Assembly: GCA_026398895.1 (NCBI GenBank)
Contig: JAPLRZ010000024.1
Location: 1-37,780, forward strand
Source of the DNA: Methylococcales bacterium
GTDB lineage: Bacteria > Pseudomonadota > Gammaproteobacteria > Methylococcales > Methylomonadaceae
Reading direction: 5' to 3'
DNA: 37,780 nt
In this document: piece by piece, positions 1 through 9,918 of the stretch
How positions within the stretch are numbered: position 1 is the first letter of the stretch
Layout: the number at the start of each line of letters is the position of its first letter
Position numbers and translations under genes: made by a program
The notes under the pieces: model-generated
Told to the model about the DNA's origin: nothing
Database searches by the model: none
The model's input: only the letters and a program-made list of their open reading frames with translations

Positions 1-42
1 ATTAAAAACTCGAATTCTTAAGTCGTATGAGTAAGGTTTCAT
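1..42 (-). mobile_element. IS630-like transposase, N-terminal 14 codons only (runs off the left edge)
   Basis: The reverse strand from position 42 reads MKPYSYDLRIRVFN and stays open to the window edge. This resembles the usual opening of IS630-family transposases (MK.YS.DLR..V). A good ribosome binding site, AGGAG, lies at 49-53 with a 6-base spacer, which supports a genuine start codon at 42. Everything beyond residue 14, including the DDE catalytic residues, is outside the window, so intactness cannot be judged. The terminal inverted repeat should lie between about 50 and 190 but I could not define it. The family call rests on a short match plus the start signals. Confidence 0.6.
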
Positions 43-198
43 TTTAATCTCCTAACAATGTTATTAAATTAATAGTTAGAGTATATTATTGGCATAAAGT
101 TTCTTTTATATGGTAACTAACCTATATTGAAAACACTGTAGAGCTAACGCACGATTTTATAAACCCTAGCTTTCTGGGCTATCTAACTAGAATAAAAT

Positions 199-1209
199 AT
201 GTCATATAACCCAATATTATGTGTTGATGATGATCCTATTAATCTTGCTTTGTTACGAAACACACTGCAAGAAAATTACAAATTAATTTTTGCCAGTAAT
301 GGGACAGAAGCATTAACAATGGCAGTGAGTCAATTGCCTTCTTTGATTTTACTTGATGTGCAGATGCCTGATATAACTGGATTTGAAGTTGCACAGCAAC
401 TTAAATTGAATCCGAAAACAGAACATATCCCCATTATTTTTGTAACCTCCTTACTCGATGAAGACGATGAGCAAGCGGGTTTTGACGCAGGCGGGGTTGA
501 TTACATCACCAAACCTATTTCCCCTTGTCTTGTCCGCGCTCGTGTGCGAACGCATTTATCTTTGGTGGCTGCGTCTCGACTGGACACTATCTGCCAAGAT
601 GCTGTGTATATGCTAGGAGAAGCGGGACATTATAACGATAACGATACGGGGCTACATATCTGGCGAATGGCGGCATACAGTCATTCTCTGGCTCTTGCTG
701 TAGGCTGGGATAATGACGCTGCAAGACTGTTACAAATGGCAGCACCCATGCACGACACAGGGAAGATTGGCATACCCGATGCAATTCTACGAAAGCCCGA
801 TAAACTCAATGCTGAAGAATGGACTATCATGAAACAACATTCGCGTATTGGTTATACTATTTTAAGTAAGAGTAACGAAGCGTTATTTAAGTTAGCCGCA
901 GAGATTGCACTCAATCATCATGAAAAGTGGGATGGCAGTGGCTATCCGAACGGTCTTGCTGGAGAAGCGATACCCGAATCAGCCCGCATCGTTGCCATTG
1001 CCGATGTCTTTGACGCGCTGTCTATGCGTCGCCCTTACAAAGAACCGTGGCCGATAGAACGTATCTTGCCGACACTGCATGAGATGGCTATCGGTCATTT
1101 TGATAAAAGATTGGTGGGGGTTTTTATGGATATTCTGCCAGAGATTCTGGAAATTAAGGCTGAATGGGATAGCCGCTCTGAGGTAATGTCAGCAATAAAG
1201 AGCTTTTAG
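199..1209 (+). CDS. Response regulator with HD-GYP domain (probable cyclic-di-GMP phosphodiesterase, RpfG-like)
   Basis: This is a two-domain cytoplasmic signalling protein of 336 residues. Residues 5-120 form a receiver domain: acidic pocket D10-D12, phospho-acceptor D53 in LLDVQMPD, and K105 in ITKP. Residues 135-320 form an HD-GYP domain with the HD pair at H185-D186, HH at 240-241, and the signature DGSGYP at 245-250. HD-GYP proteins of this layout hydrolyse cyclic-di-GMP to pGpG or GMP when the receiver is phosphorylated. The key residues seen are intact, so activity is likely but inferred. No partner histidine kinase is adjacent; the gene stands alone and converges on ftsZ. The ATG at 199 lacks a clear Shine-Dalgarno sequence, but the receiver domain needs this start. 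Confidence 0.93.
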   Translation: MSYNPILCVDDDPINLALLRNTLQENYKLIFASNGTEALTMAVSQLPSLILLDVQMPDITGFEVAQQLKLNPKTEHIPIIFVTSLLDEDDEQAGFDAGGVDYITKPISPCLVRARVRTHLSLVAASRLDTICQDAVYMLGEAGHYNDNDTGLHIWRMAAYSHSLALAVGWDNDAARLLQMAAPMHDTGKIGIPDAILRKPDKLNAEEWTIMKQHSRIGYTILSKSNEALFKLAAEIALNHHEKWDGSGYPNGLAGEAIPESARIVAIADVFDALSMRRPYKEPWPIERILPTLHEMAIGHFDKRLVGVFMDILPEILEIKAEWDSRSEVMSAIKSF

Positions 1210-1227
1210 TCGAGAGCCAATAAACTC

Positions 1228-1258
1228 AAAAAAAGCCCGACTTAGTCGGGCTTTTTTT
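1228..1258. terminator. Bidirectional rho-independent terminator between the HD-GYP gene and ftsZ
   Basis: A perfect 14-bp inverted repeat (A-run plus GCCCGAC, then GTCGGGC plus T-run) with a TTA loop lies 19 bases after the HD-GYP stop codon and 10 bases from the ftsZ stop. Either strand gives a GC-rich stem followed by seven U residues, so it can end both convergent transcripts. Confidence 0.92.
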
Positions 1259-1267
1259 GATAGAAAA

Positions 1268-2425
1268 CTAATCAGCTTGCCGTCTTAAAAACGCGGGAAT
1301 ATCGAGATAACCCAAATCGCCGCCTGTCGGTTGCTGAGATAAGGTACGTCCTTCTCTATTTTCTTGGCGGTTTTGCCGTGATACGGTAGGTTTATCAAAT
1401 TCATCGTAATTCACCGAGCCTGCGTTGGCTTGGGTCATTGATTTCACGGTGGCTTTGACTTGTACAGGAGGTAATCCCATGCCTGTTGCAACCACAGTGA
1501 CTTTAATTTCGTCACCTGAACTTGAGTCAATCGCGGTACCGATTTTGATGATAGCATCTTCGGAGGCGAACTCATGGACGATATTACCGACTTCACTAAA
1601 CTCTGCCATGCTCATGTTGGCGGCAGAAATATTGACCAGAATACCTCGCGCACCTTGTAGATTAATATCTTCTAATAATGGGCAGGCAATGGCTTTTTCG
1701 GCGGCTTCGCGGGCGCGATTTTCGCCTGATGCTGCACCTGTTCCCATAATCGCTGCACCCATACCCGACATCACGGTTCTGACATCGGCAAAGTCTACGT
1801 TAATCATACCAGGATGAACAATCAGTTCGGTGATACCTTGTACGGCATCCAGTAATACGTCATTCGCTGCTTTAAACGCATCCGATAAAGAAACGTTATT
1901 GCCTAGCACGGGGAGTAGTTTTTGATTGGGAATAGTGATTAAGGAATCAACATATTTTTCCAACTCAACTATGCCACGTTCGGCAACGCCTTGTTTCTTT
2001 TTACCTTCAAATAGAAACGGCTTAGTGACGACAGCCACCGTTAATATGCCCATTTCTTTGGCAATGGAAGCAATAACAGGAATTGCACCTGTGCCTGTAC
2101 CACCGCCCATACCTGCGGTTAGAAATACCATGTCCGCGCCTTGTAGCACTTCTTTGATACGTTCTTTATTTTCTTCGGCGGCTTGTCGTCCAATTTCTGG
2201 GTTGGTACCTGCACCTAAACCTTTGGTCAATTCGACTCCAAGTTGAATGATTGTGCCTATGCTCAATTTTCTTAATGCCTGTGCATCTGTATTTGCACAG
2301 ATAAATTCAACGCCATCAATGTTACTGTCAATCATGTGATTAACGGCATTACCGCCGCCGCCACCTACACCAATAACCTTGATGACGGCAGTCTCGCTGT
2401 AAGTGTCTACTAATTCATATTTCAT
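1268..2425 (-). CDS. ftsZ: Cell division protein FtsZ
   Basis: FtsZ is the tubulin-like GTPase that polymerises into the Z ring at midcell. The GTPase domain shows the Gly-rich loop GVGGGGGNAV (19-28) and the tubulin signature GGGTGTG (107-113). A variable linker precedes the conserved C-terminal peptide DIPAFLRRQ (375-383), which binds FtsA and other tethers. I placed the start at the ATG at 2425 (385 residues) because AAGGGG lies 7 bases upstream. The longer reading begins with TTG at 2449 and would add eight atypical residues. It is the last gene of the dcw cluster. lpxC, which follows ftsZ in E. coli, is absent here; a terminator and a convergent gene follow. Confidence 0.97.
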   Translation of the reverse strand: MKYELVDTYSETAVIKVIGVGGGGGNAVNHMIDSNIDGVEFICANTDAQALRKLSIGTIIQLGVELTKGLGAGTNPEIGRQAAEENKERIKEVLQGADMVFLTAGMGGGTGTGAIPVIASIAKEMGILTVAVVTKPFLFEGKKKQGVAERGIVELEKYVDSLITIPNQKLLPVLGNNVSLSDAFKAANDVLLDAVQGITELIVHPGMINVDFADVRTVMSGMGAAIMGTGAASGENRAREAAEKAIACPLLEDINLQGARGILVNISAANMSMAEFSEVGNIVHEFASEDAIIKIGTAIDSSSGDEIKVTVVATGMGLPPVQVKATVKSMTQANAGSVNYDEFDKPTVSRQNRQENREGRTLSQQPTGGDLGYLDIPAFLRRQAD

Positions 2426-2461
2426 TTTACTGCCCCTTAATCTGTACAATGCAAAGCTATT

Positions 2462-3688
2462 TTAAAAATTACCATTAAACCAATTCTTTATTTTTGCGAA
2501 CCACCCTGAACCGTCGGCATCAGTACCGCCCGTCAAGTTTTGATGGTCTTTTCCATATATTAGCAAGCCAACGCCCGTAGAGTGAATTGGATTTTTCACT
2601 ACTTCGGTTAATCCTGTGACGTTTTGTGGCCCGCCCATTCTGACTGGCACATGAAAAATCTCTTCTGCCAAATCAATAAGTCCCATGACTTTTGAGCTAC
2701 CACCCGTCAAAACCACACCTGCGGCAATCATGTCTTCAAAGCCACTGCGACGTAGTTCAGCTTGTACTAATAGTAGCAGTTCTTCGTAACGTGGCTCTAC
2801 GATTTCTGCCAAATTTTGCGCTGAAATTTTACGCGGCAATTTATCGCCAATACTGGGTACTTCAATAGTACCATCAACATCGGCTAACTGTGTTAACGCA
2901 CACGCATATTTACGCTTAATTTCTTCGGCATTGACTGTCGGTGTTCGTAGTGCCACAGCAATGTCGTTAGTAACTTGATCGCCTGCGACAGGAATAACCG
3001 CCGTATGTTTAATCGCACCATCAGCATAGACAGCAATATCGGTAGTTCCACCACCTATGTCAATTAAACACACGCCTAATTCTTTTTCATCTTCGGTCAA
3101 CACTGCATTGCAGGAAGCCAGTTGTTCTAAAACTAAATCTTCGACTTCTAAGCCACAACGGCGAATACATTTAATAATATTCTGTGAGGCACTAACACTG
3201 CCTGTGACCATGTGAACTTTGGCTTCTAAGCGTATGCCCGACATACCGATGGGTTCTTTTATTCCACCTTGTAAGTCAATAACAAATTCTTGCGGCAGGA
3301 TATGTAAAATCTTTTGATCGGCTGGAATTGCCACAGCTCGCGCCGAATCTATCACTCTGTCTATATCGTATTGGGTCACTTCTTTGTCTTTAATTGCTAC
3401 GATACCATGCGAATTAAGACTTTTAATGTGACTACCTGCAATACCCGCAAACACTGATTTAATTTGACAGCCCGCCATTAATTCCGCTTCTTCAATGGCT
3501 CGCTGTATAGATTGCACGGTTGATTCCAAATTAACCACCACGCCTTTTTTAAGACCGCGTGAGGGTGCAGAGCCTATGCCTATTATTTCAAGGCTGCCGT
3601 CACTGGCAAGTTCACCGACAATAGCCGCAACCTTAGATGTACCAATATCCAGCCCCACTATTAAATTACGCTCTGTTTTTTTTGCCAT
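2462..3688 (-). CDS. ftsA: Cell division protein FtsA
   Basis: FtsA is an actin-like ATPase that anchors FtsZ filaments to the inner membrane and recruits later divisome proteins. The 408-residue protein begins its first phosphate loop with GLDIGTSKV (12-20). It has a second ATP-binding block, LIDIGGGTTDIAVY, in the middle and GVVLTGGSSK near the C-terminus. The last residues, around GWFAKIKNWF, look like the amphipathic membrane-targeting helix. It starts 5 bases after the ftsQ stop, and its stop lies 36 bases before the ftsZ start, consistent with one transcript. Confidence 0.97.
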   Translation of the reverse strand: MAKKTERNLIVGLDIGTSKVAAIVGELASDGSLEIIGIGSAPSRGLKKGVVVNLESTVQSIQRAIEEAELMAGCQIKSVFAGIAGSHIKSLNSHGIVAIKDKEVTQYDIDRVIDSARAVAIPADQKILHILPQEFVIDLQGGIKEPIGMSGIRLEAKVHMVTGSVSASQNIIKCIRRCGLEVEDLVLEQLASCNAVLTEDEKELGVCLIDIGGGTTDIAVYADGAIKHTAVIPVAGDQVTNDIAVALRTPTVNAEEIKRKYACALTQLADVDGTIEVPSIGDKLPRKISAQNLAEIVEPRYEELLLLVQAELRRSGFEDMIAAGVVLTGGSSKVMGLIDLAEEIFHVPVRMGGPQNVTGLTEVVKNPIHSTGVGLLIYGKDHQNLTGGTDADGSGWFAKIKNWFNGNF

Positions 3689-3693
3689 TTTCT

Positions 3694-4446
3694 CTACTCT
3701 GTAGTGCTTTTTTGTGTGCCAGTTGCAATCGCTTTCCAGTCAAACTCAGGCGTTCCAGCTTTCCACGAGACTGCATAACCATTAGGATACCTTAAATCAA
3801 CGACTTCCATCGCATCAATCTGTTCTTGTTGTAATACGCTCAAGGTTTTTAAAAACCGCTGTAATTTTTCTAACTGATTACTACGCCCCACTAATATTTC
3901 CAACCCATTGGCTAATTTCATCTTCCATGCCCAGCGATTATTGATAGTGAACTCAACCATCTCAAAAGATTGATCCGCTAAAGCAGTTTTAACGCCTTTC
4001 ATAATTTCCAACACTTTTACTTGCTGCTGGTCTGGACCTGTTAGTATCATTAAATCTTCAAAAGGTTCGATGTTCTTAGGGGTAAACACCACGCCTTTTT
4101 CACTAATCAGGCTTTTTTCCCCCCAACGGACAAACGGCTTTCTTTCTCGTACTTTTATATCAATCGCATTAGGCCACACTCGTTTGACTGATGCTGATTC
4201 TACCCACGGCAATAGCGAAACCGCCGCGTGAATGACTTGTACATCGGCATCAAAAAAACCTGTTTTTACTAAAGGTTGCAATGCTGTTTCTACTTCGTCC
4301 TTGCCTAAATAGCGAAACACGCCTTCTGTTCTCACATATTTAATAGGGAGTGCTGTGACTAATCGATCATGAATAGACTCTAAGCCATATTTTGAAATCA
4401 GCCCTGCACACAGTAATGCTACAAGTAAAAATTTTGCAGCCGCCAT
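3694..4446 (-). CDS. ftsQ: Cell division protein FtsQ
   Basis: FtsQ is a bitopic divisome protein that links cytoplasmic FtsA/FtsZ to the periplasmic FtsB-FtsL and FtsW-FtsI complex. The 250-residue protein has a single N-terminal membrane anchor at about residues 4-18. A POTRA-type region follows at about 36-106, with the typical ending WVESASVKRVWPNAIDIKVRERKPFVRW. The FtsQ beta domain follows, including the NGLEILVG block. The cytoplasmic tail before the anchor is very short; a longer start was not found in frame. It lies between ddl (6-base gap) and ftsA (5-base gap), as in other gammaproteobacterial dcw clusters. Confidence 0.93.
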   Translation of the reverse strand: MAAAKFLLVALLCAGLISKYGLESIHDRLVTALPIKYVRTEGVFRYLGKDEVETALQPLVKTGFFDADVQVIHAAVSLLPWVESASVKRVWPNAIDIKVRERKPFVRWGEKSLISEKGVVFTPKNIEPFEDLMILTGPDQQQVKVLEIMKGVKTALADQSFEMVEFTINNRWAWKMKLANGLEILVGRSNQLEKLQRFLKTLSVLQQEQIDAMEVVDLRYPNGYAVSWKAGTPEFDWKAIATGTQKSTTE

Positions 4447-4452
4447 TGCTCC

Positions 4453-5373
4453 TTACCCTAAACTGGTTGCCAAAATTCGCCACACCAATGTTTCAAAATC
4501 AATACCTGCTTGTTTAGCCGCCATCGGCACTAAACTGTGGTCGGTCATACCAGGAACGGTATTGACTTCAATCAATTGTGATTGTCCTGCCGCATCAATA
4601 AATACGTCCACTCTTGCCCAACCTTTTATACCAATTATCTCACACGCTGTGACAGCGTGTGTTTGTAGCTCTTGTTCTTGCTGTTCGTCCAACCCACAAG
4701 GGCAATGGTATTGGGTGGTAGTCGCCTGATATTTAGCGTCATAATCATAAAAACTATTAGGGGTTTCTAAACGAATGACTGGCAATGCCTCACCATTCAA
4801 TACGCCAACAGTATACTCTTTACCCGTTACCCACGCTTCTGCGTAGACATCACAATCATAATCAGCGGCGATTTGCAACGCTTTTGCTAACTCATCACGG
4901 CTATTCGCCTTACTCATGCCAATGCTAGAACCTTCTTGTGCTGGTTTAACAATAACAGGAAACCCCAGTTTTTCAATACAGGCGTTTAAATCTGCTTCAT
5001 TTTTTAATAAAAACCACTGAGGCGTAACCAAACCGTAGCCTTGCCAACACAATTTTGTTCTTAATTTGTCCATTGCTAATGCTGATGCCAGCACGCCACT
5101 ACCCGTGTAAGGAATACCTAAAACCTCTAGTACACCTTGCAATACACCATCTTCGCCGCCGCGTCCATGTATGATATTAAAGACCCTATCGATTCTGATA
5201 CCTACCAAAGCATCGATTAAACTGCCTTGTACATCAACCGCAATCACATCAACACCTTGTTGTTTTAAGGCTTGATAAACTGCCGTGCCACTACGCAAAG
5301 AAATTTCTCTTTCTGCCGCTGTGCCACCCATCACTACTGCGACCCGTCCAAACTGTTCTGGATTTTTATTCAT
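4453..5373 (-). CDS. ddl: D-alanine--D-alanine ligase
   Basis: Ddl joins two D-alanines using ATP, supplying the dipeptide that MurF adds to the peptidoglycan precursor. The 306-residue ATP-grasp protein has the N-terminal VVMGGTAAEREISLRSG block with the substrate-binding Glu. It also has HGRGGEDGVLQG, the mobile-loop EGSSIGMSK, and the C-terminal metal-binding stretch ending IEVNTVPGMTDHSL. This is the DdlB type located in the dcw cluster. It is 4 bases from murB and 6 bases from ftsQ. All expected sequence blocks are present. Confidence 0.96.
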   Translation of the reverse strand: MNKNPEQFGRVAVVMGGTAAEREISLRSGTAVYQALKQQGVDVIAVDVQGSLIDALVGIRIDRVFNIIHGRGGEDGVLQGVLEVLGIPYTGSGVLASALAMDKLRTKLCWQGYGLVTPQWFLLKNEADLNACIEKLGFPVIVKPAQEGSSIGMSKANSRDELAKALQIAADYDCDVYAEAWVTGKEYTVGVLNGEALPVIRLETPNSFYDYDAKYQATTTQYHCPCGLDEQQEQELQTHAVTACEIIGIKGWARVDVFIDAAGQSQLIEVNTVPGMTDHSLVPMAAKQAGIDFETLVWRILATSLG

Positions 5374-5377
5374 TTAT

Positions 5378-6253
5378 TTATTCCTCTGCCACACCGACCA
5401 TACATACCTCTGTGCGTAACATTACACCGTGTTGCTCATTAACTTTGGCTTGCACATAGCTAATGAGTGTTTCAATATTCGCGGCAGTTGCTTTGCCTGT
5501 ATTGACAATAAAATTAGCGTGTTTTTCTGATACACACGCACCACCAATGCTATAACCTTTTAAGCCTGATTGTTCTATTAACCGCGCAGCAAAATCACCC
5601 TCTGGATTTTTAAAAACCGAACCACAACTCGGTTGATTAGTTGGTTGAGTTTGGGCGCGTTTTTCCAATAAGCCTTTAATTTTTTGTTGACTGGCGATGG
5701 TATCACCTTCAGGCAGTTGTAATAAGGCACTTAAAAACCACTCGCCGTCCTTTCCTTTTACAGAACGATAACTAACCGTAAAATCTTGCGGCGGGCGAAT
5801 TATCACTTCACCCCGTGCCGTTAGCATATCGACTTGATTAACCAACGTCCATGTTTCTCCACCAAATGCACCTGCATTCATTTTTAACGCGCCACCCATC
5901 GTACCAGGAATACCTGCCAAAAATTCCGCGCCCACCAAACCTTGTTCAGCACAAAATCGCGCAACATGAGCGCAAGGTACGCCAGCTTCCACATAAACCG
6001 CGCCCTCGTCAGTACGGTGCATGGCTTTTAACCGTCCTTTAGTATTGATAACTGTACCGCGTATGCCACCGTCTCTAATCAATAAATTACTGCCTAACCC
6101 CATCCAAAAAACTGGTTCATTAGCGGGTAATTGCGCGACAAACTCAATCAAATCTGCACGATCTAATGGCATATATAAACGATCTGCACAGCCACCGACT
6201 CGCCAACTGGTATATTTTGCCAGTTTTTCATTCGTTAATAAGCGTCCCTTCAT
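5378..6253 (-). CDS. murB: UDP-N-acetylenolpyruvoylglucosamine reductase MurB (type II)
   Basis: MurB is a flavoenzyme that reduces UDP-GlcNAc-enolpyruvate to UDP-MurNAc with NADPH. FAD-binding blocks are visible as GLGSNLL (52-58) and GIPGTMGGA (114-122). The catalytic proton-donor region reads SCGSVFKNP (209-217), followed by EKHANFIVN. The length (291 residues), the Cys-Gly-Ser motif and the compact C-terminus match the shorter type II MurB found in many bacteria. E. coli has the longer type I enzyme (about 340 residues). The start codon overlaps the murC stop as ATGA, indicating translational coupling. Confidence 0.96.
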   Translation of the reverse strand: MKGRLLTNEKLAKYTSWRVGGCADRLYMPLDRADLIEFVAQLPANEPVFWMGLGSNLLIRDGGIRGTVINTKGRLKAMHRTDEGAVYVEAGVPCAHVARFCAEQGLVGAEFLAGIPGTMGGALKMNAGAFGGETWTLVNQVDMLTARGEVIIRPPQDFTVSYRSVKGKDGEWFLSALLQLPEGDTIASQQKIKGLLEKRAQTQPTNQPSCGSVFKNPEGDFAARLIEQSGLKGYSIGGACVSEKHANFIVNTGKATAANIETLISYVQAKVNEQHGVMLRTEVCMVGVAEE

Positions 6254-7689
6254 GTATTCGATAATGCCTCTGCCAACGTGAATGGTAACTGGCTAGCAAT
6301 CTGCCCAACATTACCCGCCCCCATGGTTAAAATCACATCATCGGCTTTTACCACACTCGCTAAAATACTAGGTAAATCTTGCCAGTTTTCCAAAAATATT
6401 GGATCAACATGACCACGCAAGCGAATCGCACGACTTAATGCGCGTCCATCCGCGCCTGCAATCGGTGTTTCTCCTGCTGAATAGACCTCCATTAAAATCA
6501 ACACCGCAACGCCTGATAAAACGTGGGCAAAGTCTTCAAATAAATCGCGGGTACGCGTGTAACGGTGCGGTTGGAACACAATGACTGAGCGTCTATCAGG
6601 CCATGCTTGTTTTAACGCTTCCAAGGTCGCGGCAATCTCACGCGGATGATGACCATAATCATCAACTAAAGTGAGTTTACCCTCACCAATAGCCACATCA
6701 CCTTGCAACTGAAACCGCCGACCCACGCCTTTAAACGCACCTAGGCTTTTGATGATTGCACTGTCTGTAACTGACAACCGACTGGCTACCGCAATCGCCG
6801 CCAATGAATTGAGCATATTATGCCAACCTGGCATATTGAGCGTTACTCGCAACGGCGGATAATCGCCTTTGCGTAATACAGTAAAATGAGTGTGCAAGCC
6901 TTGTTGTTGAATATCGATAGCCCGCACATCGGCATCTTCATGGACACCATAAGTAATCACAGGTTTAGACAGTTGCGACAAAATATCCTGCACACCTTGA
7001 TCATCGATACATAACACCGCTAGCCCATAAAAAGGTAAATGGTGCAAAAATTCAATAAAAGTATCTTTTAGGCGTTGATAACTACCTTGATAGGTCTCCA
7101 TGTGATCTTGGTCGATATTGGTGACGATTGCGACCATTGGCTGCAAATATAAAAATGACGCATCACTTTCATCTGCCTCAGCCACTAAATAATTTCCTAA
7201 ACCCAATTTGGCATTAGTTCCCGCGCTGTTTAAACGTCCACCAATCACAAAAGTAGGATCAAGTCCGCCCTCTGCCAAAATACTGGCGGTTAAACTGGTG
7301 GTGGTGGTTTTACCGTGCGTGCCTGCAACCGCGATACCAAAACGAAAGCGCATCAGTTCAGCGAGCATTTCAGCGCGTGGAATCACAGGAATACGTTGAT
7401 GATAGGCTTCATCAATTTCTGCATTAGTTCGATCTATTGCCGTTGAAGCAACCACTAAATCGACTTGGCTGATGTTTTCGCGTTTGTGTCCTATGGCAAT
7501 ACGAATCCCTAGCTCAGCCAAGTGTTGGGTAACAGCACTTTCTTTAATATCTGACCCTGAAACAATGTAACCTAAGTTATATAATACTTCGGCAATACCG
7601 CTCATGCCTGTGCCGCCGATACCGACAAAATGAATGCGGTCAATATTACCTAATTTTTGTACCATCATTTTCACTTGTGAGGCATTCAT
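6250..7689 (-). CDS. murC: UDP-N-acetylmuramate--L-alanine ligase MurC
   Basis: MurC adds the first amino acid, L-alanine, to UDP-MurNAc in an ATP-dependent step. The 479-residue protein has the Rossmann block [17 protein letters not shown], the Mur-ligase ATP loop AGTHGKTTT, and the central [10 protein letters not shown] and TNIDQDHM blocks. The C-terminal domain carries [11 protein letters not shown] and FQPHRYTR. I chose the ATG at 7689: GGAGG precedes it by 7 bases and it overlaps the murG stop as ATGA. A longer reading, seven codons upstream, lacks these features. Confidence 0.96.
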   Translation of the reverse strand: MNASQVKMMVQKLGNIDRIHFVGIGGTGMSGIAEVLYNLGYIVSGSDIKESAVTQHLAELGIRIAIGHKRENISQVDLVVASTAIDRTNAEIDEAYHQRIPVIPRAEMLAELMRFRFGIAVAGTHGKTTTTSLTASILAEGGLDPTFVIGGRLNSAGTNAKLGLGNYLVAEADESDASFLYLQPMVAIVTNIDQDHMETYQGSYQRLKDTFIEFLHHLPFYGLAVLCIDDQGVQDILSQLSKPVITYGVHEDADVRAIDIQQQGLHTHFTVLRKGDYPPLRVTLNMPGWHNMLNSLAAIAVASRLSVTDSAIIKSLGAFKGVGRRFQLQGDVAIGEGKLTLVDDYGHHPREIAATLEALKQAWPDRRSVIVFQPHRYTRTRDLFEDFAHVLSGVAVLILMEVYSAGETPIAGADGRALSRAIRLRGHVDPIFLENWQDLPSILASVVKADDVILTMGAGNVGQIASQLPFTLAEALSNT

Positions 7690-8744
7690 AGCGTTGCCTC
7701 CGCTACACAATAATGAGCAACCACTTCTGTTGCATCCAAACGTGCGAGTCGCTTGGCGGCTAGTGCTATGGTTTTTGTGTGTTTAAGCAGCGTGGTTATT
7801 TGTTTTGCCAGATTTTCTGCATTCAAGTCTTTTTGCATCAGTAATATGCCTGCGTTTGCATCGGTTAAGTAGTTGGCATTCGCCGTTTGATGATCGTCAA
7901 TTGCATTGGGTAACGGGACAAAAATGGCTGGAATACCCACGGCAGCAACTTCACTAACCGTCATTGCCCCAGCACGACAAATTAGTATATCTGCCCATTG
8001 ATATGCCACAACCATATCATTAATAAAGGCAGGGATATGTGCATTAATACCTAATTCTTGGTAACGCTTGGCAACCTGCGCTTGCATCGCCATACCTGTT
8101 TGATGTCTAATTTGCACAGAGGGGAAATCAAGTAAACTCACGGCTTCAGGCACAACTTCATTGAGTATTTGCGCACCTTGACTGCCACCGATAACCAAGA
8201 TTTTTATGCCCTGCCCTAAGGTTTTTTGCCCATAAAGCTGTTCTAAAAAAGCTTTTCTTAATGGATTACCTGTACAGATCGCCTTGGTTGATTTTTTAAA
8301 GCTGTCAGGAAATGCCTCTAACACTTGATTGGCAAAACGCGCCAGTAACCGATTGGTTGTGCCAACCACGCGATTTTGTTCGTGTATCACCAAAGGAATA
8401 CCCAATAATTTTGCCATTAAACCGCCAGGTCCTGCGACAAACCCCCCCATGCCTAACACCACATTGGGTTTTCGTTGCCGCAAAAATCTCGCCGCTTGAA
8501 AACAGGCTTTACATAATCCAAACACAGCGGTGATTTTCGATAACACGCTTTTACCGCGTATGCCTGTAACAGATAAATAGTCAATCGCAATGCCACACTC
8601 AGGAATGACTCGACTTTCCAAGCCTTTTTGTGTTCCTAACCAGCTTACTTGCCAACCTTTTTCTATCATTAACTGCGCAACTGCCAATGCGGGAAAAACA
8701 TGACCGCCTGTACCACCTGCCATAATCACGATACGCTTAACCAT
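7686..8744 (-). CDS. murG: UDP-GlcNAc:undecaprenyl-PP-MurNAc-pentapeptide transferase MurG
   Basis: MurG is the membrane-associated glycosyltransferase that converts lipid I to lipid II on the cytoplasmic face. The 352-residue GT-B protein has the N-terminal [10 protein letters not shown] loop (10-19) and [10 protein letters not shown] and [13 protein letters not shown] in the acceptor domain. The donor domain carries [24 protein letters not shown] and [15 protein letters not shown], which bind UDP-GlcNAc. It overlaps ftsW by 8 bases and murC by 4, so translation is probably coupled through this part of the cluster. Confidence 0.97.
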   Translation of the reverse strand: MVKRIVIMAGGTGGHVFPALAVAQLMIEKGWQVSWLGTQKGLESRVIPECGIAIDYLSVTGIRGKSVLSKITAVFGLCKACFQAARFLRQRKPNVVLGMGGFVAGPGGLMAKLLGIPLVIHEQNRVVGTTNRLLARFANQVLEAFPDSFKKSTKAICTGNPLRKAFLEQLYGQKTLGQGIKILVIGGSQGAQILNEVVPEAVSLLDFPSVQIRHQTGMAMQAQVAKRYQELGINAHIPAFINDMVVAYQWADILICRAGAMTVSEVAAVGIPAIFVPLPNAIDDHQTANANYLTDANAGILLMQKDLNAENLAKQITTLLKHTKTIALAAKRLARLDATEVVAHYCVAEATL

Positions 8745-9918
8745 GTGAAACTCTCATGCCTTTACCCTTATTTAAAGGATTAGTATTCTGTTCGACGACC
8801 TCGCTATGAACGCGAAATAGCAAAGCAACTGCGCAACACATAATCATCATACTACCGCCGCCATAACTCATTAATGGCAAGGTCAAACCTTTAGTAGGCA
8901 ATAGTCCCATATTAACACCCATATTGACGAAGGATTGAAAGCCAAACCATATCCCTAAACCATAAGCGACAAATGCCCAAAAGCGTTGTCCTGCTTGCTC
9001 TGCTGCCGCCCCTATCGCAAAAATTCGCCAGACTAATAATGCAAATAAGCCAATCACCGTGATTACACCCAATAATCCCAGTTCTTCAGCAATCACAGAA
9101 AAAATAAAATCGGTATGTGCTTCGGGTAAATAAAATAATTTTTGTACCCCGCTACCTAAACCCACACCCCACCATTCACCGCGTCCAAAGGAAATCAGTG
9201 CTTGCGTAAGTTGAAAGCCCGTGTCTAAAGGATCAGCCCAAGGATCCATAAAGCTAGTCACACGCTTAAGGCGATACGGTGAAAAATACACCAATAACAT
9301 CACCAACACGGCAACTGAACCCAATAAAACAATAAACTGCCCTATTTTCGCGCCTGCTAAAAACATAATGCCCATAGCGATCATTAAAATCACCACGGCT
9401 GAACCAAAATCAGGTTCAAGTAATAGCAAAACACACGCCATCGAAAACAATATTAATGGGTTAAATAAACCAAACGCTGATTCTTGTACCGACTGTTGAT
9501 GACGAGTCACATAACCCGCCATATAAATAACTGAAAAAAACTTAATTACTTCGGACACTTGTATGCGTAAGCCACCTACCGATAGCCAACGGGTACTGCC
9601 ATTCACTTTAATACCTAAACCTGGAACTAATACGACTATCAAGAGTAAAAGACCGATGATAAACAACACGCCACCGCTTTTTTCCCAAACTCGCATCGGT
9701 GTTGCGGCAATCAAAACACCTAACACTAAGCCAAAACCTGTATGTATTAATTGTCGAGTCGGAAAATAAAACGCATCACCTGTCAGTTTTACCCCTAAAT
9801 GCAACGAGGCGGACGCAACCATTACAAAGCCAATCAGCACTAAACTCAGACAGGTCAGCACCAATACAGTGTCAAAATGAAATCGTCCGTCCAATGAGGT
9901 TTTGATTCGCTTGTGCAT
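8737..9918 (-). CDS. ftsW: SEDS-family septal peptidoglycan polymerase FtsW
   Basis: FtsW is a SEDS-family polytopic membrane glycosyltransferase that polymerises lipid II at the septum with FtsI. The 393-residue protein shows about ten hydrophobic segments. The family signatures include STRWLSVGGLRIQVSEVIKF, the long periplasmic loop DPLDTGFQLTQALISFGRGEWWGVGLGSG, and the C-terminal GLLPTKGLTLPLMSYGG. The last block and the location between murD and murG favour FtsW over the elongasome paralogue RodA. Its start overlaps the murD stop (TAATG). Confidence 0.96.
   Translation of the reverse strand: MHKRIKTSLDGRFHFDTVLVLTCLSLVLIGFVMVASASLHLGVKLTGDAFYFPTRQLIHTGFGLVLGVLIAATPMRVWEKSGGVLFIIGLLLLIVVLVPGLGIKVNGSTRWLSVGGLRIQVSEVIKFFSVIYMAGYVTRHQQSVQESAFGLFNPLILFSMACVLLLLEPDFGSAVVILMIAMGIMFLAGAKIGQFIVLLGSVAVLVMLLVYFSPYRLKRVTSFMDPWADPLDTGFQLTQALISFGRGEWWGVGLGSGVQKLFYLPEAHTDFIFSVIAEELGLLGVITVIGLFALLVWRIFAIGAAAEQAGQRFWAFVAYGLGIWFGFQSFVNMGVNMGLLPTKGLTLPLMSYGGGSMMIMCCAVALLFRVHSEVVEQNTNPLNKGKGMRVSHG

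Noticed and set aside
1425..2246. Plus-strand ORFs inside ftsZ
   Set aside because: They are complementary-frame shadows of ftsZ codons.
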